This document shows, piece after piece, positions 45,548 to 55,629 of a stretch of 64,000 nt of DNA; the stretch's first letter is position 1, and each line of letters begins with the position of its first letter. The position numbers were made by a program, and so were the translations under genes. Origin of the DNA: Pseudomonas quebecensis (lineage in GTDB: Bacteria; Pseudomonadota; Gammaproteobacteria; Pseudomonadales; Pseudomonadaceae); contig NZ_CP112866.1 of assembly GCF_026410085.1 (NCBI RefSeq), forward strand, positions 3,162,001 through 3,226,000. The letters run 5' to 3'. The notes beneath the pieces were generated by a model. The model was not told the DNA's origin. It saw only the letters and a list, made by a program, of their open reading frames with translations, and did not search any database.

Positions 45548-46649
45548 ACTCGCGCCGCGTACTCCGCTCGCGCAAATACTCCACCACGGCGCCCTGCTCG
45601 CCCGCGAACTCGATGCGGGCGCCTTTGCTTTCGCGCTGGAAAGCGTACATCGGGTCGTAGTACTCACGCAGCAGGCCTTCGATCCAGCCCCGGTGCAGGT
45701 CCACGGCGCCGCTGCGCGCCTGTTCGGCCAGGGCGTCCTGCAGGATCACCTGCAAGCGTTGGAACCGTTCGCCGCCCAGGCGCTTGTGGATATTGGCCAG
45801 GCTCTGGGTCAGCCGCTCGCCGAACAACGCCTGGCCCTGTTCGCCAAACGTGGCGATGAACTCGGCACACAGGTCGACCACGTAATCGCGCAGGATGCGT
45901 TCGACGCGCCCTTCAAGGCTGTCTTCCAGCCACACCATCGGAAACGTCTGCATGCCTTTGTGCAATGGCAATGGCAGCGCGCAGCTGCCGATCATGCGGC
46001 TTTCGTCCTCGACCACAAACTGCTCGATGCCGGCCGCGCGTTTTTTCAGCAGGTCCACGGCCAGGCGGTTTTCGAAGTCGATATTGGACGGTTGCGCCGT
46101 GGCGCGCTTGCCGAAGCTGGAACCGCGATGGTTGGCGTGGCCTTCCAGGTCCAGGGCATTGCGCAAGTGGCCGAGGACTTCGGTCTTGCCGGTGCCGGTC
46201 ATGCCGCCAAGCAGCACGAAATCACACTGTTGGGTGGCGTGTTCCAGGGTATCGAGCAAAAACGTGCGCATGGCCTTGTAGCCGCCGCCGACGCGGGGGT
46301 AGTCGATACCGGCCTCCGTCTTGAGCCACTGTTGCACGATCTGCGAGCGCAGCCCGCCACGAAAGCAATACAGATAGCCATCAGGGTGAGCCTGGGCGAA
46401 CTGTGCCCAGCGTTCGATGCGCTCGGCCTTGATCGCCCCGGACACCAGTTCATGCCCCAGGACAATGGCGGCCTGCTGGCCTTGCTGCTTGTAGCAGGTG
46501 CCGACACGCTGGCGTTCGTCATCGGTCATCAGCGGCAGGTTGACCACGCCGGGGAAGGCGCCTTTGACGAACTCGACCGGCGCACGGGTATCCATCATCG
46601 GCCGGTCGTTGAGGAAAATGCTGCGATAGTCGGTGACGTCAGTTGCCAT
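45546..46649 (-). CDS. selU: tRNA 2-selenouridine synthase
   Basis: A 367-residue enzyme (also called MnmH/YbbB) that replaces sulfur by selenium at the wobble uridine of certain tRNAs via a geranylated intermediate. The rhodanese domain has the catalytic C95 in [11 protein letters not shown], and the P-loop [13 protein letters not shown] follows (148-160). Its ATG 46649 overlaps the selD stop (TGATG), so translation is coupled; a TTG one codon earlier is less likely. Selenophosphate from SelD is its substrate. Confidence 0.95.
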   Translation of the reverse strand: MATDVTDYRSIFLNDRPMMDTRAPVEFVKGAFPGVVNLPLMTDDERQRVGTCYKQQGQQAAIVLGHELVSGAIKAERIERWAQFAQAHPDGYLYCFRGGLRSQIVQQWLKTEAGIDYPRVGGGYKAMRTFLLDTLEHATQQCDFVLLGGMTGTGKTEVLGHLRNALDLEGHANHRGSSFGKRATAQPSNIDFENRLAVDLLKKRAAGIEQFVVEDESRMIGSCALPLPLHKGMQTFPMVWLEDSLEGRVERILRDYVVDLCAEFIATFGEQGQALFGERLTQSLANIHKRLGGERFQRLQVILQDALAEQARSGAVDLHRGWIEGLLREYYDPMYAFQRESKGARIEFAGEQGAVVEYLRERSTRRE

Positions 46650-47683
46650 CAAGCCACCTCTACCGCGTGGGTCTGTCGCTCGACCAGTTCACCGATGGGC
46701 GCCAGGCTCAGGCCCAGTTCAGCGGCCACGGCGTGGAATTGGGCGTCGCCTTCAGGGGTGACCGCGATCAGCAGGCCGCCGCTGGTCTGCGGGTCGCACA
46801 GCACGCGCTTGTGCAATTCCTGCAGACGTCCGAGCTTGCTGGCATAGCTGTCGAAATTGCGCAAAGTGCCGCCGGGCATACAGCCCTGCTCAAGGTAGTC
46901 CTCAATCCCCGGCAGGCGTGGGACCTTGGCGTATTCGATGCGTGCCGTCAGGCCGCTGCCGTCCGCCATTTCCACCAGATGCCCCAGCAGACCGAAACCG
47001 GTGACATCGGTCATGGCCGTGACGCCGGCCAATTTACCGAAGCGACTGCCGGGCTTGTTGAGGGTACACATCCAGTCGCGAGCCAGGCCGATATCGGCCT
47101 CGCGCAACTTGCCCTTCTTCTCGGCCGTGGTAAGGATGCCGATGCCCAAGGGCTTGGTCAGGTAGAGCTTGCAGCCGGCGGTGGCGGTATCGTTGCGCTT
47201 CATATGGCGCTTTTGCACGATACCGGTCACGGCCAGGCCGAAAATAGGCTCCGGCGCGTCAATCGAATGCCCGCCCGCCAGGGGGATGCCCGCAGCATCG
47301 CACACCGAGCGGCCGCCGCGGATGACTTCACGGGCCACTTCCGGTGCCAGCACATTTACCGGCCAGCCCAGGATCGCAATGGCCATCAATGGATCGCCGC
47401 CCATGGCGTAGATGTCGCTGATGGCGTTTGTGGCGGCAATCCGGCCGAAATCGAAGGGATCGTCGACGATCGGCATGAAAAAGTCGGTAGTGGAGACCAC
47501 GCCGCGCTCGTCGTCGATGGCATACACCGCCGCGTCGTCCCGCGAGGCATTGCCCACCCACAGGTTGGGGTCGAGGTTCTGTGCGCCGCTGCCGGCGAGG
47601 ATCACTTCCAAAACCTGGGGCGAAATCTTGCAGCCACAACCCGCGCCGTGGCTGTACTGGGTAAGGCGAATCGGCTCGTTCAT
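46649..47683 (-). CDS. selD: Selenide, water dikinase (selenophosphate synthetase)
   Basis: A 344-residue enzyme making selenophosphate from selenide and ATP. The N-terminal catalytic loop is GAGCGCKIS, with Cys rather than selenocysteine (C16, C18, K19). The AIRS-type core follows, with [15 protein letters not shown] and [14 protein letters not shown] 47683 is the family start; the frame opens 15 codons earlier without support. It forms an operon with selU, which suggests that at least the tRNA selenouridine branch operates. Confidence 0.95.
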   Translation of the reverse strand: MNEPIRLTQYSHGAGCGCKISPQVLEVILAGSGAQNLDPNLWVGNASRDDAAVYAIDDERGVVSTTDFFMPIVDDPFDFGRIAATNAISDIYAMGGDPLMAIAILGWPVNVLAPEVAREVIRGGRSVCDAAGIPLAGGHSIDAPEPIFGLAVTGIVQKRHMKRNDTATAGCKLYLTKPLGIGILTTAEKKGKLREADIGLARDWMCTLNKPGSRFGKLAGVTAMTDVTGFGLLGHLVEMADGSGLTARIEYAKVPRLPGIEDYLEQGCMPGGTLRNFDSYASKLGRLQELHKRVLCDPQTSGGLLIAVTPEGDAQFHAVAAELGLSLAPIGELVERQTHAVEVA

Positions 47684-47726
47684 GCTGGACCTCAAGCTAT
47701 CAAGTGCGCCGATTCTAGCAGACAGC

Positions 47727-47762
47727 AAAAGGCCGGCTGGGCTCTTATGAGCGCAGCCGGCC
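47727..47762 (-). terminator. Intrinsic terminator after terC
   Basis: GGCCGGCTG.GCTC-TTAT-GAGC.CAGCCGGCC: a 13-bp stem with one mismatch. Read on the minus strand it is followed by TTTT. It ends the terC transcript just ahead of selD. Confidence 0.8.
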
Positions 47763-47777
47763 GGTTTGTTTCAGGGT

Positions 47778-48527
47778 TTACCGGCGCGCGGCGAGCAAAC
47801 GCTTGTGGCGGTTGCGCCGGGCGATGTTCAGGCACTCAATGGCCGCCGAGAATGCCATGGCCGCGTACACGTAGCCTTTGGGCACATGGGCGCCAAAGCC
47901 TTCGGCGATCAGGGTCATGCCGATCATGATCAGGAAGCCCAGGGCCAGCATCACCACGGTCGGGTTGTCGTTGATGAACTTGGCCAGCGGTTCGGCCGCG
48001 ACCAGCATCACAATCACCGAGGTCACCACGGCAATGATCATGATCGGCAAGTGCTCGGTCATGCCCACGGCCGTGATGATGCTGTCGATGGAAAACACCA
48101 GGTCCAGCAACAGGATCTGCCCGATGGCCGCAGCAAAGCCGATGCTCACGGCGTTACCGGTGCTCTCTTTCTCTTCGGGCTCAGGGTCCATGCTGTGATG
48201 GATCTCGGTGGTGGCCTTCCACACGAGGAACAGGCCACCGGCGATCAGGATCATGTCCTTCCAGGAGAACGCCTGGCCGAATACTTCGAACACCGGCGCG
48301 GTGAGCTGCACGATGAAGGCGATGGTGCTCAATAGGCCCAGGCGCAGGACCAGCGCCATGCTGATGCCGATGCGCCGCGCCTTGGCCCGGTGTTTTTCCG
48401 GCAATTTATTGGTGAGGATCGAAATAAAGATCAGGTTATCGATGCCCAGCACGATTTCCATCACGATCAGAGTCGCCAGGGCAATCCACGCGGTGGGGCT
48501 GGCGGCCAGTTGTACAAGGTAATCCAT
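47778..48527 (-). CDS. TerC family integral membrane protein
   Basis: A 249-residue membrane protein of the TerC/Alx/MeeF family, several members of which export Mn2+ or help metal loading of exported proteins. [15 protein letters not shown] and [14 protein letters not shown] hold the conserved intramembrane aspartates. Tellurite genes are absent, so the tellurium name is historical. Monocistronic, ending at a good terminator. Manganese is a reasonable but unproven substrate. Confidence 0.92.
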   Translation of the reverse strand: MDYLVQLAASPTAWIALATLIVMEIVLGIDNLIFISILTNKLPEKHRAKARRIGISMALVLRLGLLSTIAFIVQLTAPVFEVFGQAFSWKDMILIAGGLFLVWKATTEIHHSMDPEPEEKESTGNAVSIGFAAAIGQILLLDLVFSIDSIITAVGMTEHLPIMIIAVVTSVIVMLVAAEPLAKFINDNPTVVMLALGFLIMIGMTLIAEGFGAHVPKGYVYAAMAFSAAIECLNIARRNRHKRLLAARR

Positions 48528-48555
48528 AGGTCAGTCCTGGTGGTGTGCTGGAGAA

Positions 48556-48807
48556 TTAAGTTTCTTGATTGTTCGATTCAGCCTCTTTATCGGCCTGATC
48601 GTCCTTCTGGCGAGGGGTGATCAGGCCTTGGGTGGCTTCACTCAGCGCCTGCTCAGCGGCTTTCTGGGTGTCATCAATTGCCTGCTTGGCCGATTCCGAG
48701 GCCTTGCCGATCACTTGCTGCGCGCTTTTTTCGACCTGATCACAACCGCTGACCACCACCAATGAAAGCGCAAGCAACGAGGCCGCGCCGAAAGATTTGA
48801 GTGTCAT
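48556..48807 (-). CDS. Small lipoprotein with helical repeat
   Basis: An 83-residue protein. The signal ends in the lipobox VSGC (C22). The mature part is almost all helix-forming, with alanine/lysine/glutamate heptads (SAQQVIGKASESAKQAIDDT). ATG 48807 has GAGGGA upstream. The frame runs open to 49899 but that part is antisense to the LysR gene. Function unknown. Confidence 0.8.
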   Translation of the reverse strand: MTLKSFGAASLLALSLVVVSGCDQVEKSAQQVIGKASESAKQAIDDTQKAAEQALSEATQGLITPRQKDDQADKEAESNNQET

Positions 48808-48942
48808 GCTGTATCCCTCGTTAGAACATTGAGGCTCTACTAGTGGCCCCGCGATAGCGACGCATTCTATGCAGACGAACAGTTCAGGAAAATTCGTATT
48901 TTTCTGGCATATACTTCGACTTTTACGAAGTGACGGCTGACC

Positions 48943-49845
48943 ATGCTCAATTACCGACAACTGCACTACTTCTGGGTTGTGGCCAAGACCGGCAGCATCG
49001 TGCGCGCCTGCGAGCAGCTGAACCTGACGCCGCAGACCATCAGCGGCCAGCTCAGCCTGCTCGAGCAAACCTTCGGTATCGCGCTGTTTCAGCGGGTCGG
49101 CCGTCAGCTCGAACTGACCGAGGCCGGCCGCCAGGCGTTGCCCTACGCCGAGCAGATGTTTCAGACCGGCAATGAACTGGAGGCCATGCTGCGCGCGCAG
49201 CCCAAGGAGCAGCAGATTGTGTTCCGCGTCGGGGTGGCGGATGTGGTGCCCAAGTCCATCGTCTACCGGCTGATCGCACCCACCATGGAATTGAGCGAGC
49301 CGCTGCGCATTACTTGCCGCGAGGACAAGCTCGAACGGCTGCTGGCGGACCTGGCGATCCAGCGCCTGGACCTGGTGATTTCCGACAGCCCCATGCCCAC
49401 GCATCTGGATATCAAAGGCTACAGCCAGAAACTGGGAGAATGCGGCATCAGTTTTTTCGCCACCCAGGAATTGGCCGATCGGCACGCCGGAACATTCCCA
49501 CACTGCCTGCACGGCGCACCGCTGCTCATCCCCGGCGCGGAAACCGTGGTCCGCAGCCGCTTGCAGCGCTGGTTCGCCGAGCAGCAGATCCAGCCGAAGA
49601 TCATCGGCGAGTTCGACGACAGCGCCTTGATGCAGGCGTTTGGTCAGTCCGGCAGCGGGATTTTCATCGCCCCCAGCGTGATTGCCGACGAGGTGGTGCG
49701 CCAGTACGGCGTAGCGCTGATTGGCCAGACCGACGCAGTCACCGAGTCGTTCTACGCCATCTCGGTGGAGCGCAAGGTCAAGCACCCCGGCATCGTGGCG
49801 ATTACCGAAGGCGCACGGCGCGAATTGTTTACCGCCCTGCTCTGA
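48943..49845 (+). CDS. nhaR: LysR-family regulator, NhaR-like
   Basis: A 300-residue LysR regulator. LNYRQLHYFWVVAKTGSIVR and LTPQTISGQLSLLEQTFG are typical of NhaR, the sodium-responsive activator of the NhaA antiporter in E. coli. In Pseudomonas it stands without nhaA, as here, so its targets are unclear. It is divergent from the small lipoprotein gene, with 135 bases between. Confidence 0.85.
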   Translation: MLNYRQLHYFWVVAKTGSIVRACEQLNLTPQTISGQLSLLEQTFGIALFQRVGRQLELTEAGRQALPYAEQMFQTGNELEAMLRAQPKEQQIVFRVGVADVVPKSIVYRLIAPTMELSEPLRITCREDKLERLLADLAIQRLDLVISDSPMPTHLDIKGYSQKLGECGISFFATQELADRHAGTFPHCLHGAPLLIPGAETVVRSRLQRWFAEQQIQPKIIGEFDDSALMQAFGQSGSGIFIAPSVIADEVVRQYGVALIGQTDAVTESFYAISVERKVKHPGIVAITEGARRELFTALL

Positions 49846-49984
49846 CGGCCCAGGCGAACCCCGGCGACCCGATGCCACAGCCGCCGGAGCGCGGGCCACG
49901 GCATGCTAGACTCCGCGACCTGCTTCCTACAGCCCTTTCTGATTGCTGGGCTGCGCACTTAAAAAAACCAGAGACAACCTGCTT

Positions 49985-51196
49985 ATGACTGCTGCCCCTT
50001 CCCTTCTTCAACGCCTGACCCGCGTCAGCCTGGTCACGCAAATCGTCATCGGTTTGATCGCCGGCATTCTCCTGGCTTTGCTGCTGCCGGAGGCGGCCAA
50101 AGCCACCGGGTTTATCGGCAAAGTGTTTGTGACTGCGCTCAAGGCCGTGGCGCCGATCCTGGTGTTTGTGCTGGTGATGGCCTCGATTGCCAACCACAAG
50201 CACGGCCAGGAAACCCATATCAAGCCGATCCTGTTCCTGTATTTGCTGGGCACGTTTGCTGCTGCCGTGGTCGCGGTGATTGCCAGCATGTGGTTCCCGT
50301 CATCGTTGGTGCTCGCCACCCATGACGCCACCGTGAGCGCACCCGGCGGCATCGGCGAAGTGCTGCAAAGCCTGCTGTTGAGCGTGGTGGACAACCCGGT
50401 GAGTGCGCTGATGAACGCCAACTTCATCGGCATCCTGGCCTGGGCCATCGGCATGGGCGTGGCCATCCGGCATGCCGGCGAAACCACCCGCACCGTGCTC
50501 GATGACCTCTCCAACGGCGTGACGTTGATCGTGCGCGTGGTGATTCGCTTCGCCCCGCTGGGTATCTTCGGCCTGGTGGCCTCGACCCTGGCCACCTCCG
50601 GTTTCGGTGCCCTGCTCGGCTACGCGCACCTGCTGATGGTGCTGATCGGCTGCATGCTGTTTGTGGCGCTGGTGGTCAACCCGGCCATCGTGTTCTGGAA
50701 GCTGCGGCGCAATCCGTATCCGCTGGTGCTGCTGTGCCTGCGCGAAAGCGGCATCACCGCATTCTTCACCCGCAGCTCGGCGGCGAACATCCCGGTCAAC
50801 CTCGCGTTGAGCGAGCGGCTGGGCCTGCATGAAGACACCTACTCGGTGTCGATCCCGCTGGGCGCTACCATCAACATGGCCGGCGCCGCGATTACCATCA
50901 CCGTGCTGACCCTGGCCGCCGTGCACACCCTGGGCATCAGTGTCGACCTGCCGACCGCCGTGTTGCTCAGTGTGGTCGCGGCTATTTGCGCCTGCGGCGC
51001 CTCGGGCGTGGCCGGCGGTTCTTTGTTGCTGATTCCCCTGGCGTGCAGCCTGTTCGGCATTCCGAGTGAGATCGCCATGCAGGTGGTGGCCGTAGGTTTC
51101 ATCATCGGTGTGCTGCAGGATTCGGCTGAGACCGCGCTGAATTCGTCCACCGATGTGCTGTTCACCGCGGCTGCGTGTCTGGACAAACAAAGATAA
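49985..51196 (+). CDS. sstT: Serine/threonine:Na+ symporter
   Basis: A 403-residue transporter of the dicarboxylate/amino-acid:cation (DAACS) family. [20 protein letters not shown] and [20 protein letters not shown] are SstT signatures for Na+-driven serine and threonine uptake. ATG 49985 ([10 protein letters not shown]) fits the family; the longer frame adds 14 residues with no support. It follows the NhaR-like gene on the same strand after 139 bases. Confidence 0.94.
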   Translation: MTAAPSLLQRLTRVSLVTQIVIGLIAGILLALLLPEAAKATGFIGKVFVTALKAVAPILVFVLVMASIANHKHGQETHIKPILFLYLLGTFAAAVVAVIASMWFPSSLVLATHDATVSAPGGIGEVLQSLLLSVVDNPVSALMNANFIGILAWAIGMGVAIRHAGETTRTVLDDLSNGVTLIVRVVIRFAPLGIFGLVASTLATSGFGALLGYAHLLMVLIGCMLFVALVVNPAIVFWKLRRNPYPLVLLCLRESGITAFFTRSSAANIPVNLALSERLGLHEDTYSVSIPLGATINMAGAAITITVLTLAAVHTLGISVDLPTAVLLSVVAAICACGASGVAGGSLLLIPLACSLFGIPSEIAMQVVAVGFIIGVLQDSAETALNSSTDVLFTAAACLDKQR

Positions 51197-51281
51197 CCGA
51201 CCTGCCGTCCATCAACTATCCCCGGGGCGGTCTGTTCAAGGTCCGTCCCAGGGCGGCAGTCCGGCGTCGGCCTGGAAAGAA

Positions 51282-54074
51282 TCAGGCACTGGCGCTATCA
51301 GGACTGAAGCCTACAAGCGGTACCCCAAACCGCGTACGAGTTGTTCGATCATAGCCGTACCATTTCCCGGTAACGTCATCCAGTTGAGCCGTGATCCGCG
51401 CTGAGTTACCACCGGGAATGGTGTACGTGCCGGTGCTGAGCCCCTCCGTTGTATCCCGGTGGGCCCGGTCCACGCCACGATTCGCCGAAACGGCGCGCCA
51501 GGCGGAGGTGCCTTTACCCCATGCCGATTGCCACCAAGGCAGGCTTCTGGAAACGATGGCTTTTCCTCCGGCAAACGGGTTGGCAGCGCTGATCACCGCC
51601 CGTGTCACGATGCCGCCCGCCCTGCCCGCCAGCCCAGGGCCCAGCTTCGCGATTTTAACGCCCGCGAACACGCCTCCCGCCACAAAACCCAACACATCAA
51701 GCGCCAGGAACCCAAGCCCCTCGCCCACCTTGCCCTTTTGAAACCTATCAATGGCTGATGCAAAAGGTACCAACGTCCGGGTCACCGCCTGTATTTCTTC
51801 AAACACAGTGACTTCGGTATCGAAGGTGGTGATGCCCCTGGCGTGCTTGGCGAACGCCTCGCGCTCCCCCGGTTTGAAAATATTGTTCAACACCGTATCG
51901 GCAATGTACTGGGTCCTTGCAGACGTGAAGGTTTGCAGCGCCCCAGGAGCCTTAACCCTTGCACTTCGCTTCTGCTGTTCCTCGGTGCTGTCCGCCACCA
52001 CTTCACGAATCGAAGGGCGGGTGTGCGTTGTCTTGACGGAAAGCCCGACACGCGAACTCGAGGGGCTCGACCATTCACCTCGCAGGCCAGGTTTCAGGTC
52101 ATCCGACAAATCGGGCCGTTTACGGATAGAACCCTGCTGAGGGTTAATCTCATAGACCGTCGTGGCTGCCCCGTACTTCGTCTTGAACAATAACGAACGG
52201 CTATCGGCGGGTTGCGCCGCGACCGTCGTAACGGGGCCTCGGTGCCTTCCCGAGTGCTGACTGCTGCGAGTGGTGGTTTCTTCTGCATAGACGCTCAGCT
52301 CGCCATACTCCAAGGCCTCTCTATCTTGCGCAGGCAACAGCGACATTAAGTGCTGGACGGTGACGCCCAGGGCGTTCGTAAGGGCGTCCTGATAATCGGT
52401 GATGTTTTTTTCAAAATCCTGGTTAATCGGGGGAATGCGCCGGAATGTTTCGAACATATCGTCAAAGGGCACGGCCGGGTCGGTGGAATACCAGCGGACG
52501 TGCTTTTGGGGGCTCATGTAAATGTCCAGAATTGAATAAGGGCCTCGCAAGTCCTGATGATTCTGGGTGGGCATCAGTACCTTGGCTTCAAAATCGACAT
52601 GACCGAATGTCCCCGAAAAACGCTCTTTGAGGATCTCGAGCGCCTTTTCCTTGAGGGGCACAAAGGGAGCGCGCTGCGCGTCCGAGGCTTTTTTCAGGGT
52701 GTCGAAGCGTTCGCTGGAGCGCGCGCGGGCCTTTTCGAGCTCTTCGTCCGTATAATTGTTGTCATCGCGTTTTTCGATGGCACCGTCCGCCACGGCCCAA
52801 TGGATCAACCCCTCCCGCCCCGCCAACGCTTCAACGTCTTTTTCGGCGCTGGAAACAGGTTCGAGGTCGTTCTCGACCAACAGCTTGTAAGTCTGGCCTG
52901 CTGCCGCCCCCGGCGTATGGAAATTGGCCTTGGCTACGATAGTCTTGAGGCCGACCCATGCCGGCGAACCATACGTCACCGTATCCGGCACGTCCTTGAC
53001 CAGCAATTCCGGGGCGTGGTGCGACAACAACAAGTGTGCAACCACCGGGGCGTTTCGGCCGTAGGTCAGCGCCAGATGGTCAGTGAGGCCCTTCACCACC
53101 GACGACAGGGGTTTGCCCCAGTTGTCGCGCTGCGACAGATCGTAGCCGGCCAGCTTATTTTTTTCGTTTGGGCGCATCACCGAATGGCCATTGGCGCCCA
53201 CCTGAAGCAATGTGAGCAGCCAGTCCTCAGCACTGCCTGCCCCGTCGAACCGGGCGCGCATCTGCTCGCCTGCAGCTTGCGCGGCCGGTGTGTTTATCAT
53301 TTTCAACAGCGCGGCACGCGGGTCTTTCAGATCGGCATCCGACCAGTGATAGCGTTGAAGCAGCTGCACAGCGGCGTTATTCGACGATGGCAGCCCACCG
53401 GTTTTATACAGACCCTCGGCTTCTGAGCAAGAAGCCTTGTAAATGGCCTGCTGAGTGGTTTGATCGAGAGGAATCGGCCAGGACAACCCACCCCCCAGGT
53501 CACCGAATGGCGGCGGGGGCGATGCCCGAAGCAGGCGAAACACGGCCATGGCCATATTCTGTACCTCGAACATCGTGGTAGGTCGTTCCCAGCCAAGGCC
53601 GTCGATGAAGTCTAAAAGCTTTACCCTCTGCCCGGCCTTTGGCTCACCATCGAGTTGAAAGTCCGAATCAGGGTCCAGCTGGATCCATTGCCGGTCCAGA
53701 TAGTTAATAAACCCTTCGGCACGGTCGTAAGATCGCCACCCCGGGTAGCGGTGGGCATGCCTGGCCGCCTCTCCATCCAAGACCTTAGGCGCCCTTATGT
53801 ACAATAGTTGCAACGAATTCAATAGCTTATCGAGATCACGTCGATTGCCCGCGGCAGTTTTTTCGGCGCTCTTCGCTTGTTCAGCGCGTGCTTCGTCGGC
53901 TCCAGGGGATAGGGTTTGACCCACCGCTGTCGTGGCGTCGGACGCCTCTCGCCGGGGTCGGGTGATCGGGGCGGGTAAAGCTGAAGAGGCGTCCTGACTG
54001 TCCAGCACGGGCGAGGACATGCCCGACGGAAAAAAACGCGATTCAACAGTCGACGGGTTGGGCGTTGTGATCAT
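51282..54074 (-). CDS. Large protein of unknown function, effector-like
   Basis: A 930-residue protein that I do not recognise. There is no N-terminal signal; the first ~75 residues are Ser/Pro/Ala-rich and probably disordered. A long soluble part follows (about 80-690). Near 745-840 comes a moderately hydrophobic, glycine-rich stretch (GLGFLALDVLGFVAGGVFAG, then GGIVTRAVISAANPFAGG) that could enter a membrane. The tail reads ITAQLDDVTGKWYGYDRTTR. The layout recalls the large polymorphic or dermonecrotic-type toxins of fluorescent Pseudomonas, but I see no catalytic motif, and no immunity gene is obvious. ATG 54074 has AGAGG five bases ahead. It is converging with sstT and not in an operon. 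Confidence 0.75.
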   Translation of the reverse strand: MITTPNPSTVESRFFPSGMSSPVLDSQDASSALPAPITRPRREASDATTAVGQTLSPGADEARAEQAKSAEKTAAGNRRDLDKLLNSLQLLYIRAPKVLDGEAARHAHRYPGWRSYDRAEGFINYLDRQWIQLDPDSDFQLDGEPKAGQRVKLLDFIDGLGWERPTTMFEVQNMAMAVFRLLRASPPPPFGDLGGGLSWPIPLDQTTQQAIYKASCSEAEGLYKTGGLPSSNNAAVQLLQRYHWSDADLKDPRAALLKMINTPAAQAAGEQMRARFDGAGSAEDWLLTLLQVGANGHSVMRPNEKNKLAGYDLSQRDNWGKPLSSVVKGLTDHLALTYGRNAPVVAHLLLSHHAPELLVKDVPDTVTYGSPAWVGLKTIVAKANFHTPGAAAGQTYKLLVENDLEPVSSAEKDVEALAGREGLIHWAVADGAIEKRDDNNYTDEELEKARARSSERFDTLKKASDAQRAPFVPLKEKALEILKERFSGTFGHVDFEAKVLMPTQNHQDLRGPYSILDIYMSPQKHVRWYSTDPAVPFDDMFETFRRIPPINQDFEKNITDYQDALTNALGVTVQHLMSLLPAQDREALEYGELSVYAEETTTRSSQHSGRHRGPVTTVAAQPADSRSLLFKTKYGAATTVYEINPQQGSIRKRPDLSDDLKPGLRGEWSSPSSSRVGLSVKTTHTRPSIREVVADSTEEQQKRSARVKAPGALQTFTSARTQYIADTVLNNIFKPGEREAFAKHARGITTFDTEVTVFEEIQAVTRTLVPFASAIDRFQKGKVGEGLGFLALDVLGFVAGGVFAGVKIAKLGPGLAGRAGGIVTRAVISAANPFAGGKAIVSRSLPWWQSAWGKGTSAWRAVSANRGVDRAHRDTTEGLSTGTYTIPGGNSARITAQLDDVTGKWYGYDRTTRTRFGVPLVGFSPDSASA

Positions 54075-54215
54075 CTAGGCCTCTCATGCACTCAAGGGAA
54101 CAGGGGGACGGGGCATATGCCTCATCGCCTCGTGAGTGCCGCTGCAGCAAGCTCTGGTTCACACGCCTGTGTGACTTTTAGCGACAAGACGCAGGAATTC
54201 ACAACGGCCGCCCAT

Positions 54216-54256
54216 TAAAAAGCCCGGTGCCGTTCAACGAGGAACGGCACCGGGCT
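54216..54256 (-). terminator. Strong intrinsic terminator of the DUF1993 gene
   Basis: A perfect 15-bp stem, AGCCCGGTGCCGTTC and its complement at 54242-54256, with a 6-base loop, followed on the minus strand by TTTTT. A T-run on the other side (54259-54265) makes it work in both directions. Confidence 0.9.
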
Positions 54257-54276
54257 GCTTTTTTTGACCCTTGGGC

Positions 54277-54786
54277 TTAGAAGGCGCCCATGTAATCGCG
54301 CTTGCCCACTTCCACACCGTTGTGACGCAGCAACGCGTACGCGGTGGTGACGTGGAAGAAGAACTGCGGCAGGCCGTAGGTCAGCAGGTAGGACTGGCCG
54401 CTGAAGCGCTTCTCTTTAGGTGTACCTGGGCGGGTGACGATTTCGATGCCTTCCTTGCCGTCGATCTGCTCGGGCTTGAGGGTGTCGATAAAGGCCAGCA
54501 CCTTGGCGATCAGCGCCTGCAGGTCGGCGAAGGTCACTTCGCTGTCGTCATATTTAGGCACTTCGATCTCGGCCAGGCGCGCGGAAACGCCCTTGGCGAA
54601 GTCAACGGCGATCTGCACCTGGCGCACCAGTGGGAACATATCGGGAAACAGACGCGCCTGCAGCAAGGCATTGGGCTCGATGTTCTTGGCAGCAGCGTGG
54701 GCTTCGGCCTTGTTCAGCACATCGCTCAGGGCGTTGAGCATTTGCTTGAACACAGGGACGGAGGCGGCGTACAGGGAAATAGTCAT
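54277..54786 (-). CDS. DUF1993 family protein
   Basis: A 169-residue cytoplasmic protein, begins MTISLYAASVPVFKQMLNAL and ends with LPQFFFHVTTAYALLRHNGV, both typical of DUF1993, a four-helix, DinB-like family of unknown function. ATG 54786 is the family start; the open frame upstream is not conserved-looking. Monocistronic with a strong terminator. Confidence 0.9.
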   Translation of the reverse strand: MTISLYAASVPVFKQMLNALSDVLNKAEAHAAAKNIEPNALLQARLFPDMFPLVRQVQIAVDFAKGVSARLAEIEVPKYDDSEVTFADLQALIAKVLAFIDTLKPEQIDGKEGIEIVTRPGTPKEKRFSGQSYLLTYGLPQFFFHVTTAYALLRHNGVEVGKRDYMGAF

Positions 54787-54903
54787 GGCAGTCTCATCGG
54801 TAATGGCAGGGTTGCAACCAGCGGCGATTATAGCCATGCCCGCTGCTTGTCTTTTATTTTTTCAGGGATAGGCTAATGGCCTTCACTGCATAGGGAACGC
54901 GCG

Positions 54904-55554
54904 ATGACCGCCGAGCACGACACCGATACCCCCGAGCCGCGCCTGAACAGCACGGAAATACGCGTCCTGGGCTGCCTGATCGAGAAACAGGCGACCAACC
55001 CGGAAACCTACCCGCTGACCCTTAACGCCCTGGTACTGGCCTGCAACCAGAAAACCAGCCGCGAACCGGTGATGAACCTCAGCCAGGGTCAGGTGGGCCA
55101 GAGCCTGCGTGCGCTGGAAGGCCAGGGTTTTACCCGCCTGGTGATGGGCAGCCGTGCCGACCGCTGGGAGCACCGGGTGGACAAGGCGCTGGAACTGGTG
55201 CCGGCCCAGGTGATTCTGATCGGGCTGCTGTTCCTGCGCGGCCCGCAGACGGTGAGTGAGTTGCTGACCCGCAGCGGGCGCATGCACGATTTCGAGGACG
55301 CCGAACAGGTCGTGCACCAGCTCGAACGTCTCATAGCGCGCGGGCTGGCGGTACTGGTGCCGCGCCAGGCGGGGCAGCGGGAAGACCGTTACACCCATGC
55401 GCTGGGTGACGCGGCGGATATCGAAGCGATTATCTCCGCGCGCGGCACCCCGGTGGAGCGTGGCGCCGCCGGGGTGTCAGCCGAACGTATCGAAGAGCTG
55501 GAAGCGCGAATCGCCGCGCTGGAAGAACGCTTGACGCAGTTGGAACAGGCTTGA
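54904..55554 (+). CDS. YceH/DUF480 family protein
   Basis: A 216-residue protein with two winged-helix domains. [20 protein letters not shown] and [20 protein letters not shown] are the signature start of the YceH family; [17 protein letters not shown] marks the second domain. The C-terminus is a short coiled coil ([20 protein letters not shown]). Function unknown despite the DNA-binding fold. Confidence 0.93.
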   Translation: MTAEHDTDTPEPRLNSTEIRVLGCLIEKQATNPETYPLTLNALVLACNQKTSREPVMNLSQGQVGQSLRALEGQGFTRLVMGSRADRWEHRVDKALELVPAQVILIGLLFLRGPQTVSELLTRSGRMHDFEDAEQVVHQLERLIARGLAVLVPRQAGQREDRYTHALGDAADIEAIISARGTPVERGAAGVSAERIEELEARIAALEERLTQLEQA

Positions 55555-55629
55555 CCCCGTAAAAGTTGAGTCGGGGGGTGGTTCCTGATGGCGGTGAGTC
55601 GGTCAATACCCTCATCGCCTGATCGAGCT

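Noticed and set aside
48808..49899. Extension of the small lipoprotein to 447 codons
   Set aside because: The lipobox start at 48807 is clear and the rest lies antisense to the NhaR-like gene.
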